Assembly (NCBI GenBank): GCA_028875855.1
Contig: JAGWVA010000037.1
Span: 1-39,343 of the forward strand
Source: Paracoccaceae bacterium
GTDB taxonomy: Bacteria; Pseudomonadota; Alphaproteobacteria; Rhodobacterales; Rhodobacteraceae
Direction: 5' to 3'
Length of the DNA stretch: 39,343 bases
Each line of letters opens with the position of its first letter. The stretch's first letter is position 1. Shown one piece after another: positions 14,607 through 23,446 of this stretch. The notes beneath the pieces are model-generated. The model did no database searches and had not been told where the DNA came from. It worked only from the letters and a program-made list of their open reading frames with translations. The position numbers and the translations under genes were made by a program.

Positions 14607-14625
14607 ATTTCATGCGGGGGCATCC

Positions 14626-15465
14626 ATGACGAACGAGGCGCTGCGCGGGGCCTATTTCCGCGAATTGCGGCGGCGGCGGCTGACCGGCGCGCTGACGCTC
14701 GCCCTGTTGACGCTTGCGATGGTCGCGGGGTTCTGGATTGCCGACATGCGCAATTCCGGCACCTTCTTCGGTGGCCTGCGTCACCTGTTCGACTTTCCCG
14801 CCGATATCCTTGCCGAGGCCAGCCGAAAGGCTGCGAAGATCCCCGGCGAATGCCTGCACTCTCTGCCCGCGCTGATCGAGACGCTGAACATCGCCGCCGT
14901 CGCCACGCTTGTCGGCACGCTGGGCGGCGGCCTCATGTCGCTGCTGGCCGCACCCGGCTTCGCGCCCTTCCCCCGCGCCGTGCCGGTGTTCCGTCGGATG
15001 ATGGACCTTGGCCGCGCGCTGCCGGAGATCGTGGTGGCGCTGGTGCTGATCTACGTTCTTGGCGGCGGCCCGGTGCCTGCGACCATCGCCATTTCGATCC
15101 ATTCCATCGGCGCGCTTGGCAAGCTCTTCTCTGAAGTAAACGAGAATGCCGACCTCAAGCCGGTCGAAGGCCTGACTTCGGTCGGCGCCGTCTGGTCGCA
15201 GCGCATGGCGGTGGGCGTGCTGCCGCAGGTCGCGCCGAACTGGCTGAGCTACATGCTGCTGCGGTTCGAGATCAACATCCGCGCCTCGGCCATCCTTGGC
15301 TTCGTGGGCGCCGGCGGCATCGGCTACGAGCTGAAGAACGCGATCAGCTGGGGCAAGGGCCGCTATGACGAGGCGGCCGCCGTCTTCATCCTGTTGATCC
15401 TGACGATCATCGTGGTGGACCAGACCTCGTCGGCGCTGCGCAACCGCCTGACCACGGGGGCCTGA
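14626..15465 (+). CDS. phnE: Phosphonate ABC transporter permease, first copy
   Basis: This 279-residue inner-membrane protein has about six helices and a BPD_transp_1 domain. The EAA loop is visible as ENADLKPVEGLTSVGAVWSQ followed by the conserved ending of this family, FVGAGGIGYELKNAISWGKG. Length matches ordinary PhnE proteins. It is one of two non-identical permeases in the operon and probably pairs with the second to form a heterodimeric channel under PhnC. The start follows GCGGGGG; the stop is 1 nt from the next start, so translation is coupled. Confidence 0.92.
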   Translation: MTNEALRGAYFRELRRRRLTGALTLALLTLAMVAGFWIADMRNSGTFFGGLRHLFDFPADILAEASRKAAKIPGECLHSLPALIETLNIAAVATLVGTLGGGLMSLLAAPGFAPFPRAVPVFRRMMDLGRALPEIVVALVLIYVLGGGPVPATIAISIHSIGALGKLFSEVNENADLKPVEGLTSVGAVWSQRMAVGVLPQVAPNWLSYMLLRFEINIRASAILGFVGAGGIGYELKNAISWGKGRYDEAAAVFILLILTIIVVDQTSSALRNRLTTGA

Positions 15466-15466
15466 G

Positions 15467-16795
15467 ATGACGGCAGCCGATCTCTCTGTCCTGCGCGCCG
15501 ACGTGGATCGGCGCTTTGCGCGCCGCCGCGCGGTGGCGCTTGGTCTGCCGGTGCTGGTGCTGGCCTACCTCGTCTATATCTTCTTCGCCTTCGACATCGC
15601 CGGGTTGGCCAAGCGCGCGCGGCTCGACAATGCGGCGATCCTGCTGGCGGACACCTACAGCTACCGGACGGCCGTGACGCAGGACCACCGGACCGACACG
15701 CTGAGCGTGGCGATCAAGGGCTCGCGCAAGGGAACGTTGACACCCGCGCAATATCCCGACTGGGTCAAGGTGGACGGCAAGGCGACCTCGGTCGAGTTGC
15801 CGCACGGGGCCAAGGTCGTGATGTCGGGCGACACGGCGGTTTTTACCCTGCCGCAGTATGGGGTGATCCGTGCCCGGCTGGACGCGCAGAACCACATCGT
15901 CGCCGACCTGCCGCCCGGGCCGCGCCCGGACTGGATCAGCCTGTCGCGCACGCGCCTCGCCGTCACCGCGCCCGAAGGGCGGATGAACATGACTCGGTCG
16001 AAGACCGAGGTGTTTCGCTATTCTCTCGGCTGGGCGATGTTCTTCTTCACCCCGTCGAGCCCCTATTACGGGCATTCCGTCGTAGATCTGGCGCGGGCCG
16101 TGCTGACCGGCGACAGGATCGACCCGGCGCGCGGGAACCTTGCCGGGATGGCGGAGGACTTCTGGCGTAACGATGTCTGGACCCATGGCAGCGTCGCCTG
16201 GGCCATGTTCGAGACCGTGCTGATGGCCTTTCTGGGCACCATCGGCGCAGCCCTGATCGCCCTGCCACTGGCGTTCCTGTCGGCGCGCAACTTCACGCCG
16301 CTCATGAGCCTGCGCTTCGGGGTGCGACGGGTGTTCGACTTCCTGCGCGGCGTGGACGGGCTGATCTGGACGATCCTTCTGGCCCGCGCCTTCGGCCTTG
16401 GCCCGTTGACGGGCGCTTTGGCGATCCTGCTCACGGATACCGGCAGCTTCGGCAAGATCTTCTCCGAGGCGCTCGAGAACGTGGATACCCGCCAGATCGA
16501 GGGCATCCGGTCCACCGGCGCGAACCCGGTGCAGCGTTACCGCTTCGGCGTGATCCCGCAGATCGTCCCCGTGCTGATGAGCCAGGTGCTGTATTTCCTT
16601 GAATCGAACACCCGCAGCGCGACGATCATCGGCGCCATCGTGGGCGGCGGCATCGGCCTGCTGCTGACGCAGGCCATCGCCACCCAGAAGGACTGGGATC
16701 AGGTCACCTATTACATCGTGCTGATCCTTGGCATGGTGATGCTGATGGACTGGCTTTCGGGCCTGATCCGCCGCCGCATGATCCGGGGGAAATGA
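15467..16795 (+). CDS. phnE: Phosphonate ABC transporter permease, second copy with large periplasmic insert
   Basis: A permease of 442 residues, about 160 longer than its partner. The C-terminal 210 residues form the normal BPD_transp_1 domain with the EAA loop EALENVDTRQIEGIRSTGAN and the ending IGAIVGGGIGLLL. The extra length lies between the first helix (about residues 23-45) and the core: roughly 150 hydrophilic residues, predicted to be periplasmic, with beta-rich segments (DTLSVAIKGSRKGTLTPAQY). Long PhnE2 proteins like this occur in alphaproteobacterial phn operons; the insert's role is not established. It may contact PhnD. It begins 1 nt after phnE1 and ends directly against the next ATG. 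Confidence 0.9.
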   Translation: MTAADLSVLRADVDRRFARRRAVALGLPVLVLAYLVYIFFAFDIAGLAKRARLDNAAILLADTYSYRTAVTQDHRTDTLSVAIKGSRKGTLTPAQYPDWVKVDGKATSVELPHGAKVVMSGDTAVFTLPQYGVIRARLDAQNHIVADLPPGPRPDWISLSRTRLAVTAPEGRMNMTRSKTEVFRYSLGWAMFFFTPSSPYYGHSVVDLARAVLTGDRIDPARGNLAGMAEDFWRNDVWTHGSVAWAMFETVLMAFLGTIGAALIALPLAFLSARNFTPLMSLRFGVRRVFDFLRGVDGLIWTILLARAFGLGPLTGALAILLTDTGSFGKIFSEALENVDTRQIEGIRSTGANPVQRYRFGVIPQIVPVLMSQVLYFLESNTRSATIIGAIVGGGIGLLLTQAIATQKDWDQVTYYIVLILGMVMLMDWLSGLIRRRMIRGK

Positions 16796-17413
16796 ATGGC
16801 ACGCCTTGGGCAGGACCCGTATCTCCATCCCGATTGCGAGATCGTCGAGAGCCGCTTTGGCCGCTTCGTCGAGATCGGCCGGGGCAGCCGCGTCGCCTAT
16901 TCCGAGATCGGCGACTATTCCTATTGCGACCGCTACGCCGATATCGCCAATGCGACCGTCGGCAAGTTCGCCAATATCGCGGCCTTCACCCGGATCGGGC
17001 CGACCGATCATCCGATGGGCAACGCGAGCCTGCACCATTTCCTGTATCGCTCGGGCGATTACTGGGACGATGCCGGCCCGGACGAAGCCTTCTTCGCCCA
17101 TCGCCGCAGCCGCCGGGCCACCATCGGCCATGACACCTGGATCGGCCACGGCGCGGTGATCCGGCCCGAGGTGACGGTGGGCCACGGGGCGGTCGTGGCC
17201 TCGATGGCAGTGGTGACGAAGGACGTGGCCCCCTACCAGATCGTGGCCGGCGTGCCGGCCCGGCCGCTGCGCCCCCGCCACCCGGGGCCAATTGCCGACA
17301 GGCTTCTGGCGCTGGCCTGGTGGGACTGGCCGCACGAGGTGCTGCGCGACCGGCTCGACGATTTCCGCCGCCTGCCGGCCGAGGCCTTTCTCGAGAAATA
17401 CGGGCAGGCCTGA
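16796..17413 (+). CDS. Phosphonate-linked hexapeptide-repeat acyltransferase
   Basis: The 205-residue protein is built on left-handed beta-helix repeats ([65 protein letters not shown]). It ends in the family signature [13 protein letters not shown] and a helical tail. The segment [19 protein letters not shown] contains the acceptor-site histidines of this class. It belongs to the hexapeptide transferases recurrent in phosphonate gene clusters (TIGR03308-type). These presumably acylate an aminophosphonate or pathway intermediate; the reaction is not proven. The ATG abuts the phnE2 TGA with no gap, so it is the last gene of the phn operon. Confidence 0.88.
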   Translation: MARLGQDPYLHPDCEIVESRFGRFVEIGRGSRVAYSEIGDYSYCDRYADIANATVGKFANIAAFTRIGPTDHPMGNASLHHFLYRSGDYWDDAGPDEAFFAHRRSRRATIGHDTWIGHGAVIRPEVTVGHGAVVASMAVVTKDVAPYQIVAGVPARPLRPRHPGPIADRLLALAWWDWPHEVLRDRLDDFRRLPAEAFLEKYGQA

Positions 17414-17530
17414 CGCGGCGCCGCTGCCTTGCGGATGCGACGGGGCGCCCTTGGGTCGCGCCTGCCGCGGACCGGGCTATTGCCCTGCCGCGATGGCGCG
17501 ATAGGTGCCCCGGCAGCCAAGGAGACCGTC

Positions 17531-18748
17531 ATGCCCCACCCCAAGGCAACCCGCGCGGCGGGTGAGCAGATCCTGACAGCCTTCACCCCGCGCATGGGTC
17601 GGCGCTACGCGAACGGGCGCAATTACGATCGCGGGCCCGGGGCGCATCGCGATGTCTCGATGCTGTCCCCCTACATCCGCCGCCGCCTTGTGACCGAACG
17701 CGAGGTCGTGGCCGCAGCCCTTGCCGCGCACGGCCCCGAGGGGGCGGAGAAATTCGTGCAGGAGGTCATCTGGCGGGGCTATTTCAAGGGCTGGCTGGAA
17801 CGCCGCCCGCAGGTCTGGGCCGCTTACCGCGACGGGCTCGATCGTGACCTTCAGACGCTTGCCACCGACCGCCACCTGCGCCGCGAGGTCGAACGGGCCG
17901 AGGCGGGCGAAACCGGGCTTGAGTGCTTCGACGCCTGGGCGCGGGAACTGGTCGAGACGGGCTATCTGCACAACCACGCCCGGATGTGGTTTGCCTCGAT
18001 CTGGATCTTCACGCTGGGTCTGCCCTGGCGGATCGGGGCGGATTTCTTCCTCCGCCACCTGCTCGATGGCGATCCGGCCTCGAACACGCTGGGCTGGCGT
18101 TGGGTCGCGGGGCTGCACACGCGGGGCAAGCCCTACGCGGCGGAGGCGTGGAACATCGCCAAGTTCACCGATGGCCGCTTTGCGCCGCGGGAGGCCGACC
18201 TGTCCCAAGACGTGGAAGGGCTCATGCATCTGGAGCCCGAGGGCCTGCCCGCCGCAGGGCCGCTCCGTTCGCCGACCCCGCCCGACCCGGCGCTTCCGAC
18301 CGCGCTTCTCATCACCGAAGAGGAGTGCCGGCCCGAGGATTTCGCGCCCCATGCCCTGAACCTCTGCGCCACGGCGACCCTGACGGCCAGCCACCTGCGC
18401 TCGCCACGCGCGGTGCCCGACGCCGTTCATGCCTTCGAGGCCGAGGCGCTGGCCGATGCCGCCGCGCGCATGGGCGCCGTGCCGGAAAGCCTCCGCGCGG
18501 GCCTGCCCTCCGACCTTGCCCGCTGGGCAGACCGCGCAGGCGCGCGGCAGATCGTGACGGGCTACGTCCCCACCGGCCCGCTGCGCGACTGGCTGGATCA
18601 GGCGGCCCCGGCGCTGAGGGACGCCGGGATCACGCTGACCGAATGGCGCCGCGACTGGGATGCCGCGATCTGGCCCCATGCGACGGCCGGGTTCTTCAAG
18701 GTCAAGGAACGGCTCCCGCGCATCCTCGAGGATTTCGGTCTGTCCTGA
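17531..18748 (+). CDS. Photolyase/cryptochrome-related FAD-binding protein with atypical domain order
   Basis: The 405-residue product (ATG at 17531, AAGGAG 7 nt upstream) begins directly with the helical FAD-binding domain of photolyases: YANGRNYDRGPGAHRDVSML, EKFVQEVIWRGYFKGWLE, GYLHNHARMWFAS, DGDPASNTLGWRWVAGLHTR and KPYAAEAWNIAKF (to about residue 215). The usual N-terminal alpha/beta antenna domain is missing. Instead about 150 residues follow the FAD domain, starting ALLITEEECRPEDF and including GARQIVTGYVPTGPLRDWL, which look like an alpha/beta fold. The protein may therefore be a permuted or rebuilt photolyase. DNA repair or blue-light sensing is plausible but untested. It is 117 nt from the phn acyltransferase and probably a separate unit. 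Confidence 0.8.
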   Translation: MPHPKATRAAGEQILTAFTPRMGRRYANGRNYDRGPGAHRDVSMLSPYIRRRLVTEREVVAAALAAHGPEGAEKFVQEVIWRGYFKGWLERRPQVWAAYRDGLDRDLQTLATDRHLRREVERAEAGETGLECFDAWARELVETGYLHNHARMWFASIWIFTLGLPWRIGADFFLRHLLDGDPASNTLGWRWVAGLHTRGKPYAAEAWNIAKFTDGRFAPREADLSQDVEGLMHLEPEGLPAAGPLRSPTPPDPALPTALLITEEECRPEDFAPHALNLCATATLTASHLRSPRAVPDAVHAFEAEALADAAARMGAVPESLRAGLPSDLARWADRAGARQIVTGYVPTGPLRDWLDQAAPALRDAGITLTEWRRDWDAAIWPHATAGFFKVKERLPRILEDFGLS

Positions 18749-18778
18749 CCGGTGCCGCCGTCGCGGGCTGCCCGTCCC

Positions 18779-19498
18779 TCAGCCCTCTTCAATATGCCCG
18801 CCAAGGAAAAGATGGCCCACGCGCGGATCGGCCAGAAGCGTCTCGGCGCGGTCGTGCATCCGCGTCTGCCCGAGTTCCAGCACAAGGCCGTAATCCGACA
18901 TGGCCAGCGCCGCCTTGGCGTTCTGTTCGACCATCAGCACCGTGACGCCCTGATCGCGCAGCCGGATCAACGTGGCAAAGACCTCCTGCACAAGGTTCGG
19001 CGACAGCCCGATGGAGGGCTCGTCGATCAGGATCAGCCTCGGGTCGAGCAGAAGCGCCCGGGCGATCTCGAGCTGTTTCTGCTGCCCGCCCGACAGCTCG
19101 ATCGCCTTCTGGTTCCGGCGCTGGCGCAGCATCGGGAACTGGTCCATCACCTCTTCCATCCGCGCCCGCACCCGCGCCTGATCGGGCGAGGTGATGCCGC
19201 CCAGTTCCAGATTGTGCCAGACGGACAGCTGCGGGATCACGTTGCGCCCCTGCGGCACATAGGTCACGCCATGCCCGATCATCTGCGCGGGGCTCGCGCG
19301 GGTCACGTCCTGCCCATCCAGCAGGACCTGTCCGGAATGGATGTTCAGCAACCCGAAGATCGCCTTGAACACGGTCGATTTGCCCGCGCCGTTCGGGCCG
19401 ATCACCGTGGTGATCGAGGCCTTGGGGATGACGAAATTGACCCCGTTCAGGATGGTGATCTTGCCATAACCGCCGTGCAGGTCCTTCAGTTCAAGCAT
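18779..19498 (-). CDS. livF: LIV-type ABC transporter ATP-binding protein
   Basis: A 239-residue ATPase of the branched-chain amino acid/HAAT transporter family: Walker A GPNGAGKST, Q-loop VPQGRNVIPQLSVWHNLELG (the LivF hallmark), signature LSGGQQKQLEIARAL and Walker B LILIDEPSIGLSP. It forms a heterodimer with LivG on the cytoplasmic face. Last gene of the minus-strand livKHMGF operon, 3 nt after livG. It converges with the photolyase-like gene over a 30-nt gap without a visible terminator. The substrate is set by the binding protein and need not be an amino acid. Confidence 0.92.
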   Translation of the reverse strand: MLELKDLHGGYGKITILNGVNFVIPKASITTVIGPNGAGKSTVFKAIFGLLNIHSGQVLLDGQDVTRASPAQMIGHGVTYVPQGRNVIPQLSVWHNLELGGITSPDQARVRARMEEVMDQFPMLRQRRNQKAIELSGGQQKQLEIARALLLDPRLILIDEPSIGLSPNLVQEVFATLIRLRDQGVTVLMVEQNAKAALAMSDYGLVLELGQTRMHDRAETLLADPRVGHLFLGGHIEEG

Positions 19499-19501
19499 GG
19501 C

Positions 19502-20254
19502 TCAGCCCCCGAGATAGGCGTCGATCACGGTCTGGTTCGACCGGATCTCGTCTGGCGCGCCCTCTGCGATGATCCGCCCTTCGGCCAGAACGATGATCCT
19601 TGTGCAGAGCGACATCACGAATTCCATGTTGTGTTCGATCACGACGAAGGACGTGCCGTGTTCACGGTTATAGGCGACCAGCCGCTCCTTGAGATTGGCG
19701 AGCATGGTCAGGTTCACGCCCCCCGCCGGCTCGTCCAGCAGCACGAGGCTTGGCCCGGCCATGAAGGCCATCGCGGCATCGACAAGCTTCTGCTGGCCGT
19801 AGGACAGCGCCCCCGCCATCGTGTCGCGCAGATGATCCAGACGGAAGAACCGGATCATCTGATCGGCATCGGCCGTCAGTCCCGCATCGGGCGCGCCGAA
19901 AAGCCGGCCCAGCATGGTTCCCCGATGCTCCTGCCCCGCAAGGATGATGTTGTCGAGCACCGACATCTGCGGAAAGACCGAAAGCTGCTGAAAGGTGCGT
20001 CCGACGCCCAGCCGGTTCAGATCGCAGGCGCGCCGTCCCGAGACGCTCTGGCCGTTCACCTCGACGCGGCCGCTGTTCGGGGTCAACTGGCCCAGGATGC
20101 AGTTGAACAGCGTCGATTTTCCCGACCCGTTCGGCCCGATCAAGCCGAGGATCTCGCCGGGCATGACGTCGAAGCTGACGCCCTGCACCGCATGGATCGC
20201 GCCGAAGCTTTTCGACATGTCGCGGACCGACAGGACCGGGGTTCCCGCGCTCAT
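19502..20254 (-). CDS. livG: LIV-type ABC transporter ATP-binding protein
   Basis: This 250-residue LivG-type ATPase has Walker A GPNGSGKST, the LivG-typical VGRTFQQLSVFPQMSVLDNI, signature LSYGQQKLVDAAMAF and Walker B LVLLDEPAGGVN. The signature reads LSYGQQ rather than LSGGQ, which is normal for LivG. The ATG at 20254 overlaps the livM stop as ATGA, indicating coupling. Together with LivF it powers uptake through LivH/LivM. Confidence 0.92.
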   Translation of the reverse strand: MSAGTPVLSVRDMSKSFGAIHAVQGVSFDVMPGEILGLIGPNGSGKSTLFNCILGQLTPNSGRVEVNGQSVSGRRACDLNRLGVGRTFQQLSVFPQMSVLDNIILAGQEHRGTMLGRLFGAPDAGLTADADQMIRFFRLDHLRDTMAGALSYGQQKLVDAAMAFMAGPSLVLLDEPAGGVNLTMLANLKERLVAYNREHGTSFVVIEHNMEFVMSLCTRIIVLAEGRIIAEGAPDEIRSNQTVIDAYLGG

Positions 20255-21228
20255 AGCTGCGCCCCCTGTTTCATGTCGCCGCGCAGCTCGCGGCCCGGGC
20301 GGAAGCGATCGCGCAGGCGCTGGCCCAGCCCGATCAGGCCGCTTGGGCAGAAGACCATCAGCAGGATCACCATGGTTGCATAGATCATCAGGTAATAGCC
20401 CTCGGTGAAGCGCAGGAATTCTGGCAGAAGGATCACCACGGCTGCGCCCAGCACCGGGCCGAAGAAAAAGCCCGAGCCGCCCACCACGACCATCAGCAGC
20501 ACGCGCAGCGACTGCACGAAGGAAAACGACCCCGGCTCGATATATTGCACGAGCGGCGAGAACATCGCCCCCGCAAGGCCCGCGTAGGCCGAGCCGATGG
20601 CAAAGGCCAGCAGCGTGATCCGCCGCGTGTCGAGGCCAAGGCTTTCGGCGCGGATCGGGTTCTCGCGCAGCGCCTTGAACGCACGGCCCCAGGGCGAGCG
20701 CACGATGCCCCACATCAGCGCGGACGAGATCACGAAGACGATCAGGGTGAAATAGTAGAACGGCAGGTTGGGATCGGTGTTGAACAGCCAGAAATCCGGG
20801 CGCGGCATTCCCGACAGACCGTAGGGCCCGCCGGTCAGCCAATCCTCGTTGCGCGCGACAAGGAAGAAAAGCGTGTTGAAGGCCAGCGTGACGAAGGCAA
20901 GGAAATGGCCCTGCACCCGCAAGGCGGGAAAGCCCAGCGCAAGGCCCACCAGAAAGCACAGCAGCACGCCCGCCGGCATCGCCACGAGCCAGGGCACCCC
21001 GGCCAGCGTCAGAAGCGCCACCGTATAGGCCCCGATCCCCATGAAGGACGCCTGCGCCAGCGAGATCTGCCCGGCATAGCCCAGCGTAAGGTTCAGGCCC
21101 ACGGCGGCGATGGCGAAGACGAGCCACGAGGACAGGATGTAAAGGATGTAATCCGTCTGCCCGACAGGCGCGAGCGCAAGCGCCACGAGCCCGAGGCCCA
21201 ACAGGACAGGTTTGCCCGGACGGCGCAT
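20251..21228 (-). CDS. livM: LIV-type ABC transporter permease
   Basis: A 325-residue inner-membrane permease with about nine helices. Family segments include AVGLNLTLGYAGQISLAQASFMGIGAY, QGHFLAFVTLAFNT, GRAFKALRENPIRAESLGLD (the cytoplasmic coupling loop) and LAGAMFSPLVQYIEP. It pairs with LivH. The start at 21228 shares one base with the livH stop (TGATG) and the end overlaps livG by 4 nt, so the three are one translational unit. Confidence 0.92.
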   Translation of the reverse strand: MRRPGKPVLLGLGLVALALAPVGQTDYILYILSSWLVFAIAAVGLNLTLGYAGQISLAQASFMGIGAYTVALLTLAGVPWLVAMPAGVLLCFLVGLALGFPALRVQGHFLAFVTLAFNTLFFLVARNEDWLTGGPYGLSGMPRPDFWLFNTDPNLPFYYFTLIVFVISSALMWGIVRSPWGRAFKALRENPIRAESLGLDTRRITLLAFAIGSAYAGLAGAMFSPLVQYIEPGSFSFVQSLRVLLMVVVGGSGFFFGPVLGAAVVILLPEFLRFTEGYYLMIYATMVILLMVFCPSGLIGLGQRLRDRFRPGRELRGDMKQGAQL

Positions 21229-22106
21229 CAGACCTTCCTCCCCTCGGACGTGCCCAGAAGGCCCTGCGGCCGCCACAGGATGATGACGATCAGCAGTACC
21301 AGAGGCAGCGCCGCGCGGTATTCGGTGGTGACATAGGTCGCGGTCAGGTTGTCCAGCACCCCGATCAGCAGCCCGCCCGCCAATGCGCCGCGGATCTGGT
21401 TGAACCCGCCGACGATCGCCGCGATGAAGGCGACCAGACCCAGCGTCTCGCCGTTCGAGAACTTGGCCAGATAGACCGGCGAGATCAGGAACGAGGCCAG
21501 CGCCGCAAGGGCCGCGTTGATGAGGAAGGTGTAAAGCACCATGCGCTTCGTGTTCACGCCGAGGATCTCGGCAACCGCCGGGTTCTGCGCCGTCGCCTGC
21601 ATGCAGCGCCCCGTGCGGGTGCGGTTCAGAAACAGCGTCAGGGCCACCACGATGGTCAGCGACACGACGAGGTTCAGCAGATCCTGCACGGAGACGACGG
21701 CCCCGTCCATGTGCAGCGTCGTCTGCGGAAATAGGCTGGGATAGGGCTGCGCCTCGGCGCCGTAGAACTGCTTCGTGCCTTCCTTCAGAAGGATCGACAG
21801 CGCCATCGTCGCGATGATCAGCGGCAGGCCGCCGTTGGGCAGCATCGGCTCCACGATCAGCTTCTTGAACAGAAGCCCCAGCACGATCACCGCGACGATC
21901 AGCCCGAAAATCAGCGCAAGCCACAGGGGCATGTGCAGCCAATGAATGCCGATCAGCACGAAGAAGGCGGGCAGCATGACGAATTCGCCCTGCGCGAAGT
22001 TCACCGTCTGCGCGGCCTGCCAGACCAGCGTGAAGCCGATCGCCGCGAGCGCGTAGATCGAGCCGGTGGAAAGTCCCGACAGCAGGACCTGAAGGAATTG
22101 CGACAT
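21228..22106 (-). CDS. livH: LIV-type ABC transporter permease
   Basis: This 292-residue inner-membrane permease starts MSQFLQVLLSGLSTGSIYAL and contains GFTLVWQAAQTVNFAQGEFV and the coupling loop CMQATAQNPAVAEILGVNTK. The sequence ends IILWRPQGLLG, as usual for LivH. It forms the heterodimeric channel with LivM. It lies 97 nt downstream of livK with a strong hairpin between them. Confidence 0.92.
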   Translation of the reverse strand: MSQFLQVLLSGLSTGSIYALAAIGFTLVWQAAQTVNFAQGEFVMLPAFFVLIGIHWLHMPLWLALIFGLIVAVIVLGLLFKKLIVEPMLPNGGLPLIIATMALSILLKEGTKQFYGAEAQPYPSLFPQTTLHMDGAVVSVQDLLNLVVSLTIVVALTLFLNRTRTGRCMQATAQNPAVAEILGVNTKRMVLYTFLINAALAALASFLISPVYLAKFSNGETLGLVAFIAAIVGGFNQIRGALAGGLLIGVLDNLTATYVTTEYRAALPLVLLIVIILWRPQGLLGTSEGRKV

Positions 22107-22168
22107 GGGGATGTTCCGTTGCAGCCGGACGCCGGGCCGCTCCTTGCGGCTTCGTCAGGCGATGGGGT

Positions 22169-22196
22169 GGCGGCGCCCGTTGCGAAAGGCGCCGCC
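22169..22196 (-). other. Intergenic hairpin between livK and livH
   Basis: GGCGGCGCC (22169-22177) and GGCGCCGCC (22188-22196) form a perfect 9-bp stem with a 10-nt loop, 7 nt after the livK stop. There is no U-tract. The position fits an mRNA-protecting or attenuating element that lets the binding protein be made in excess over the permeases. Confidence 0.6.
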
Positions 22197-22203
22197 GGGC
22201 TCG

Positions 22204-23346
22204 TCAGTTCGCGGGCACGGTGCCGATCACGACCTGCTTGCCGTTCTTCACCTCGGTCATGAAGCTTTCGCGGCTCAGTTCGCCGGTCTTGTCCCACGAG
22301 GTGGTCAGAAGCATCCCGGGATACTTCTTCACATCAAGCGTCAGCCCGTGCATCTTGGATGCCAGCGCCTTGCGGTCGAACTTGCCGATCATCTCGGTGG
22401 CATATTTGATCGCATAGACGCCAATGTAGCCCTTGATGCCGTTGTGGTCGGTGTCGCGGCCATAGGCCTTGCGGAACTTCGCGACGAAGGCCTCGATCGA
22501 GGGAACCGGCGCCGAAGTGGCAAGCCCGACATGGGCAAAGGCGCCTTCCGCCGCGCCGCCCGCGAGGTCGATCACCTTCTGGCCGGTCAGCGTCACCTCA
22601 CCCACGAGCGGCGCCTTGAGCCCCTGCTTCTTGGCTTCCTTGAGGAAGCGCGCGTCCTCTTCCTCGTTGAGATAGACAAAGACGGCCTGCGCGCCCGACT
22701 GCTTGATCTTCGACACGTCGGACGAGAAATCGACCTGCCCCTGCTCGCTCGGCACATCGGCCACGACGTCGATGCCGACCCGCTTCATCTCCTTGCGGAA
22801 GACATCGTGCCCGCCCTTGCCGAAGTCGTTGTTCACCCATTCCACGGCGATCTTCGTCACGTGAAGCTGGTCCTTGAAATAGGCCGTCAGCGCCGGCACG
22901 CCCTTCTGCGCGCCCGATGAGGTGCGGAAGATGTAGGGGTTGTTGCGCTCGGTGATGTTCGGGGCCTCCGATCCGGTGAACTGCGGCACGCCCGCGCGCT
23001 GTGCGACCATCATGTTCACGATGGTGGAGCCGGAATAGACCGTGCCCATGATCGCATAGGCCCCGGAGTCGATGGCCTTCTGCACCAGCGCGCGCGAGAC
23101 CTGCGGATCGGTCTGCGTGTCATAGGTGTCCATGACGATCTGCCGGCCAAGGATGCCGCCCGCGGCGTTGATCTCCTTGACCGCGAGCATGGCGCCGTCG
23201 TGGTAGTTCGTCCCCGACACCGCGCCCGCGCCCGACATCTCGCAGACGCAGGGGATCTTCACCACATCGGCTGCATGCGCGGCAAGGCCCGTGCCCGCCA
23301 GCGCGGCAGCGAAGGTTGCCGCCGTGAGTAACGTCCGTCTTTGCAT
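22204..23346 (-). CDS. livK: LIV-type periplasmic binding protein (possible hydroaromatic ligand)
   Basis: The 380-residue protein starts MQRRTLLTAATFAAALAG, a signal peptide with a twin-arginine-like RR; cleavage is near AHA at about residue 25. The type I fold (Peripla_BP_6) shows MSGAGAVSGTNYHDGAMLAV, NAAGGILGRQI, AIMGTVYSGSTI and PYIFRTSSGAQKG. AGGGAGGAC precedes the ATG closely. First gene of livKHMGF. LIV-family binding proteins in Rhodobacterales take up amino acids, amides, urea and aromatic or hydroaromatic acids. The neighbouring AroE-like and lactonase-like genes make a cyclic acid a reasonable guess. An in-frame ATG at 23364 would add six residues. Confidence 0.88.
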   Translation of the reverse strand: MQRRTLLTAATFAAALAGTGLAAHAADVVKIPCVCEMSGAGAVSGTNYHDGAMLAVKEINAAGGILGRQIVMDTYDTQTDPQVSRALVQKAIDSGAYAIMGTVYSGSTIVNMMVAQRAGVPQFTGSEAPNITERNNPYIFRTSSGAQKGVPALTAYFKDQLHVTKIAVEWVNNDFGKGGHDVFRKEMKRVGIDVVADVPSEQGQVDFSSDVSKIKQSGAQAVFVYLNEEEDARFLKEAKKQGLKAPLVGEVTLTGQKVIDLAGGAAEGAFAHVGLATSAPVPSIEAFVAKFRKAYGRDTDHNGIKGYIGVYAIKYATEMIGKFDRKALASKMHGLTLDVKKYPGMLLTTSWDKTGELSRESFMTEVKNGKQVVIGTVPAN

Positions 23347-23446
23347 TTCCAGTCCTCCCTCCATGCCCGATTTCGGGCCTTTGATGTTGCCGAGGCGCGC
23401 CGCCTTGCGTGCCCCGGGTCTTCGATCCTCGGTCGCGCACGCCCCC

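Noticed and set aside
12916-15102. 728-codon open frame on the minus strand over phnC-phnD-phnE
   Set aside because: Antisense shadow of clear phn genes; its product is rich in low-complexity R/H/G/A residues and matches no family.
15407-17335. 642-codon minus-strand frame opposite phnE2 and the acyltransferase
   Set aside because: Shadow frame; phnE2 and the hexapeptide repeats on the plus strand are unmistakable.
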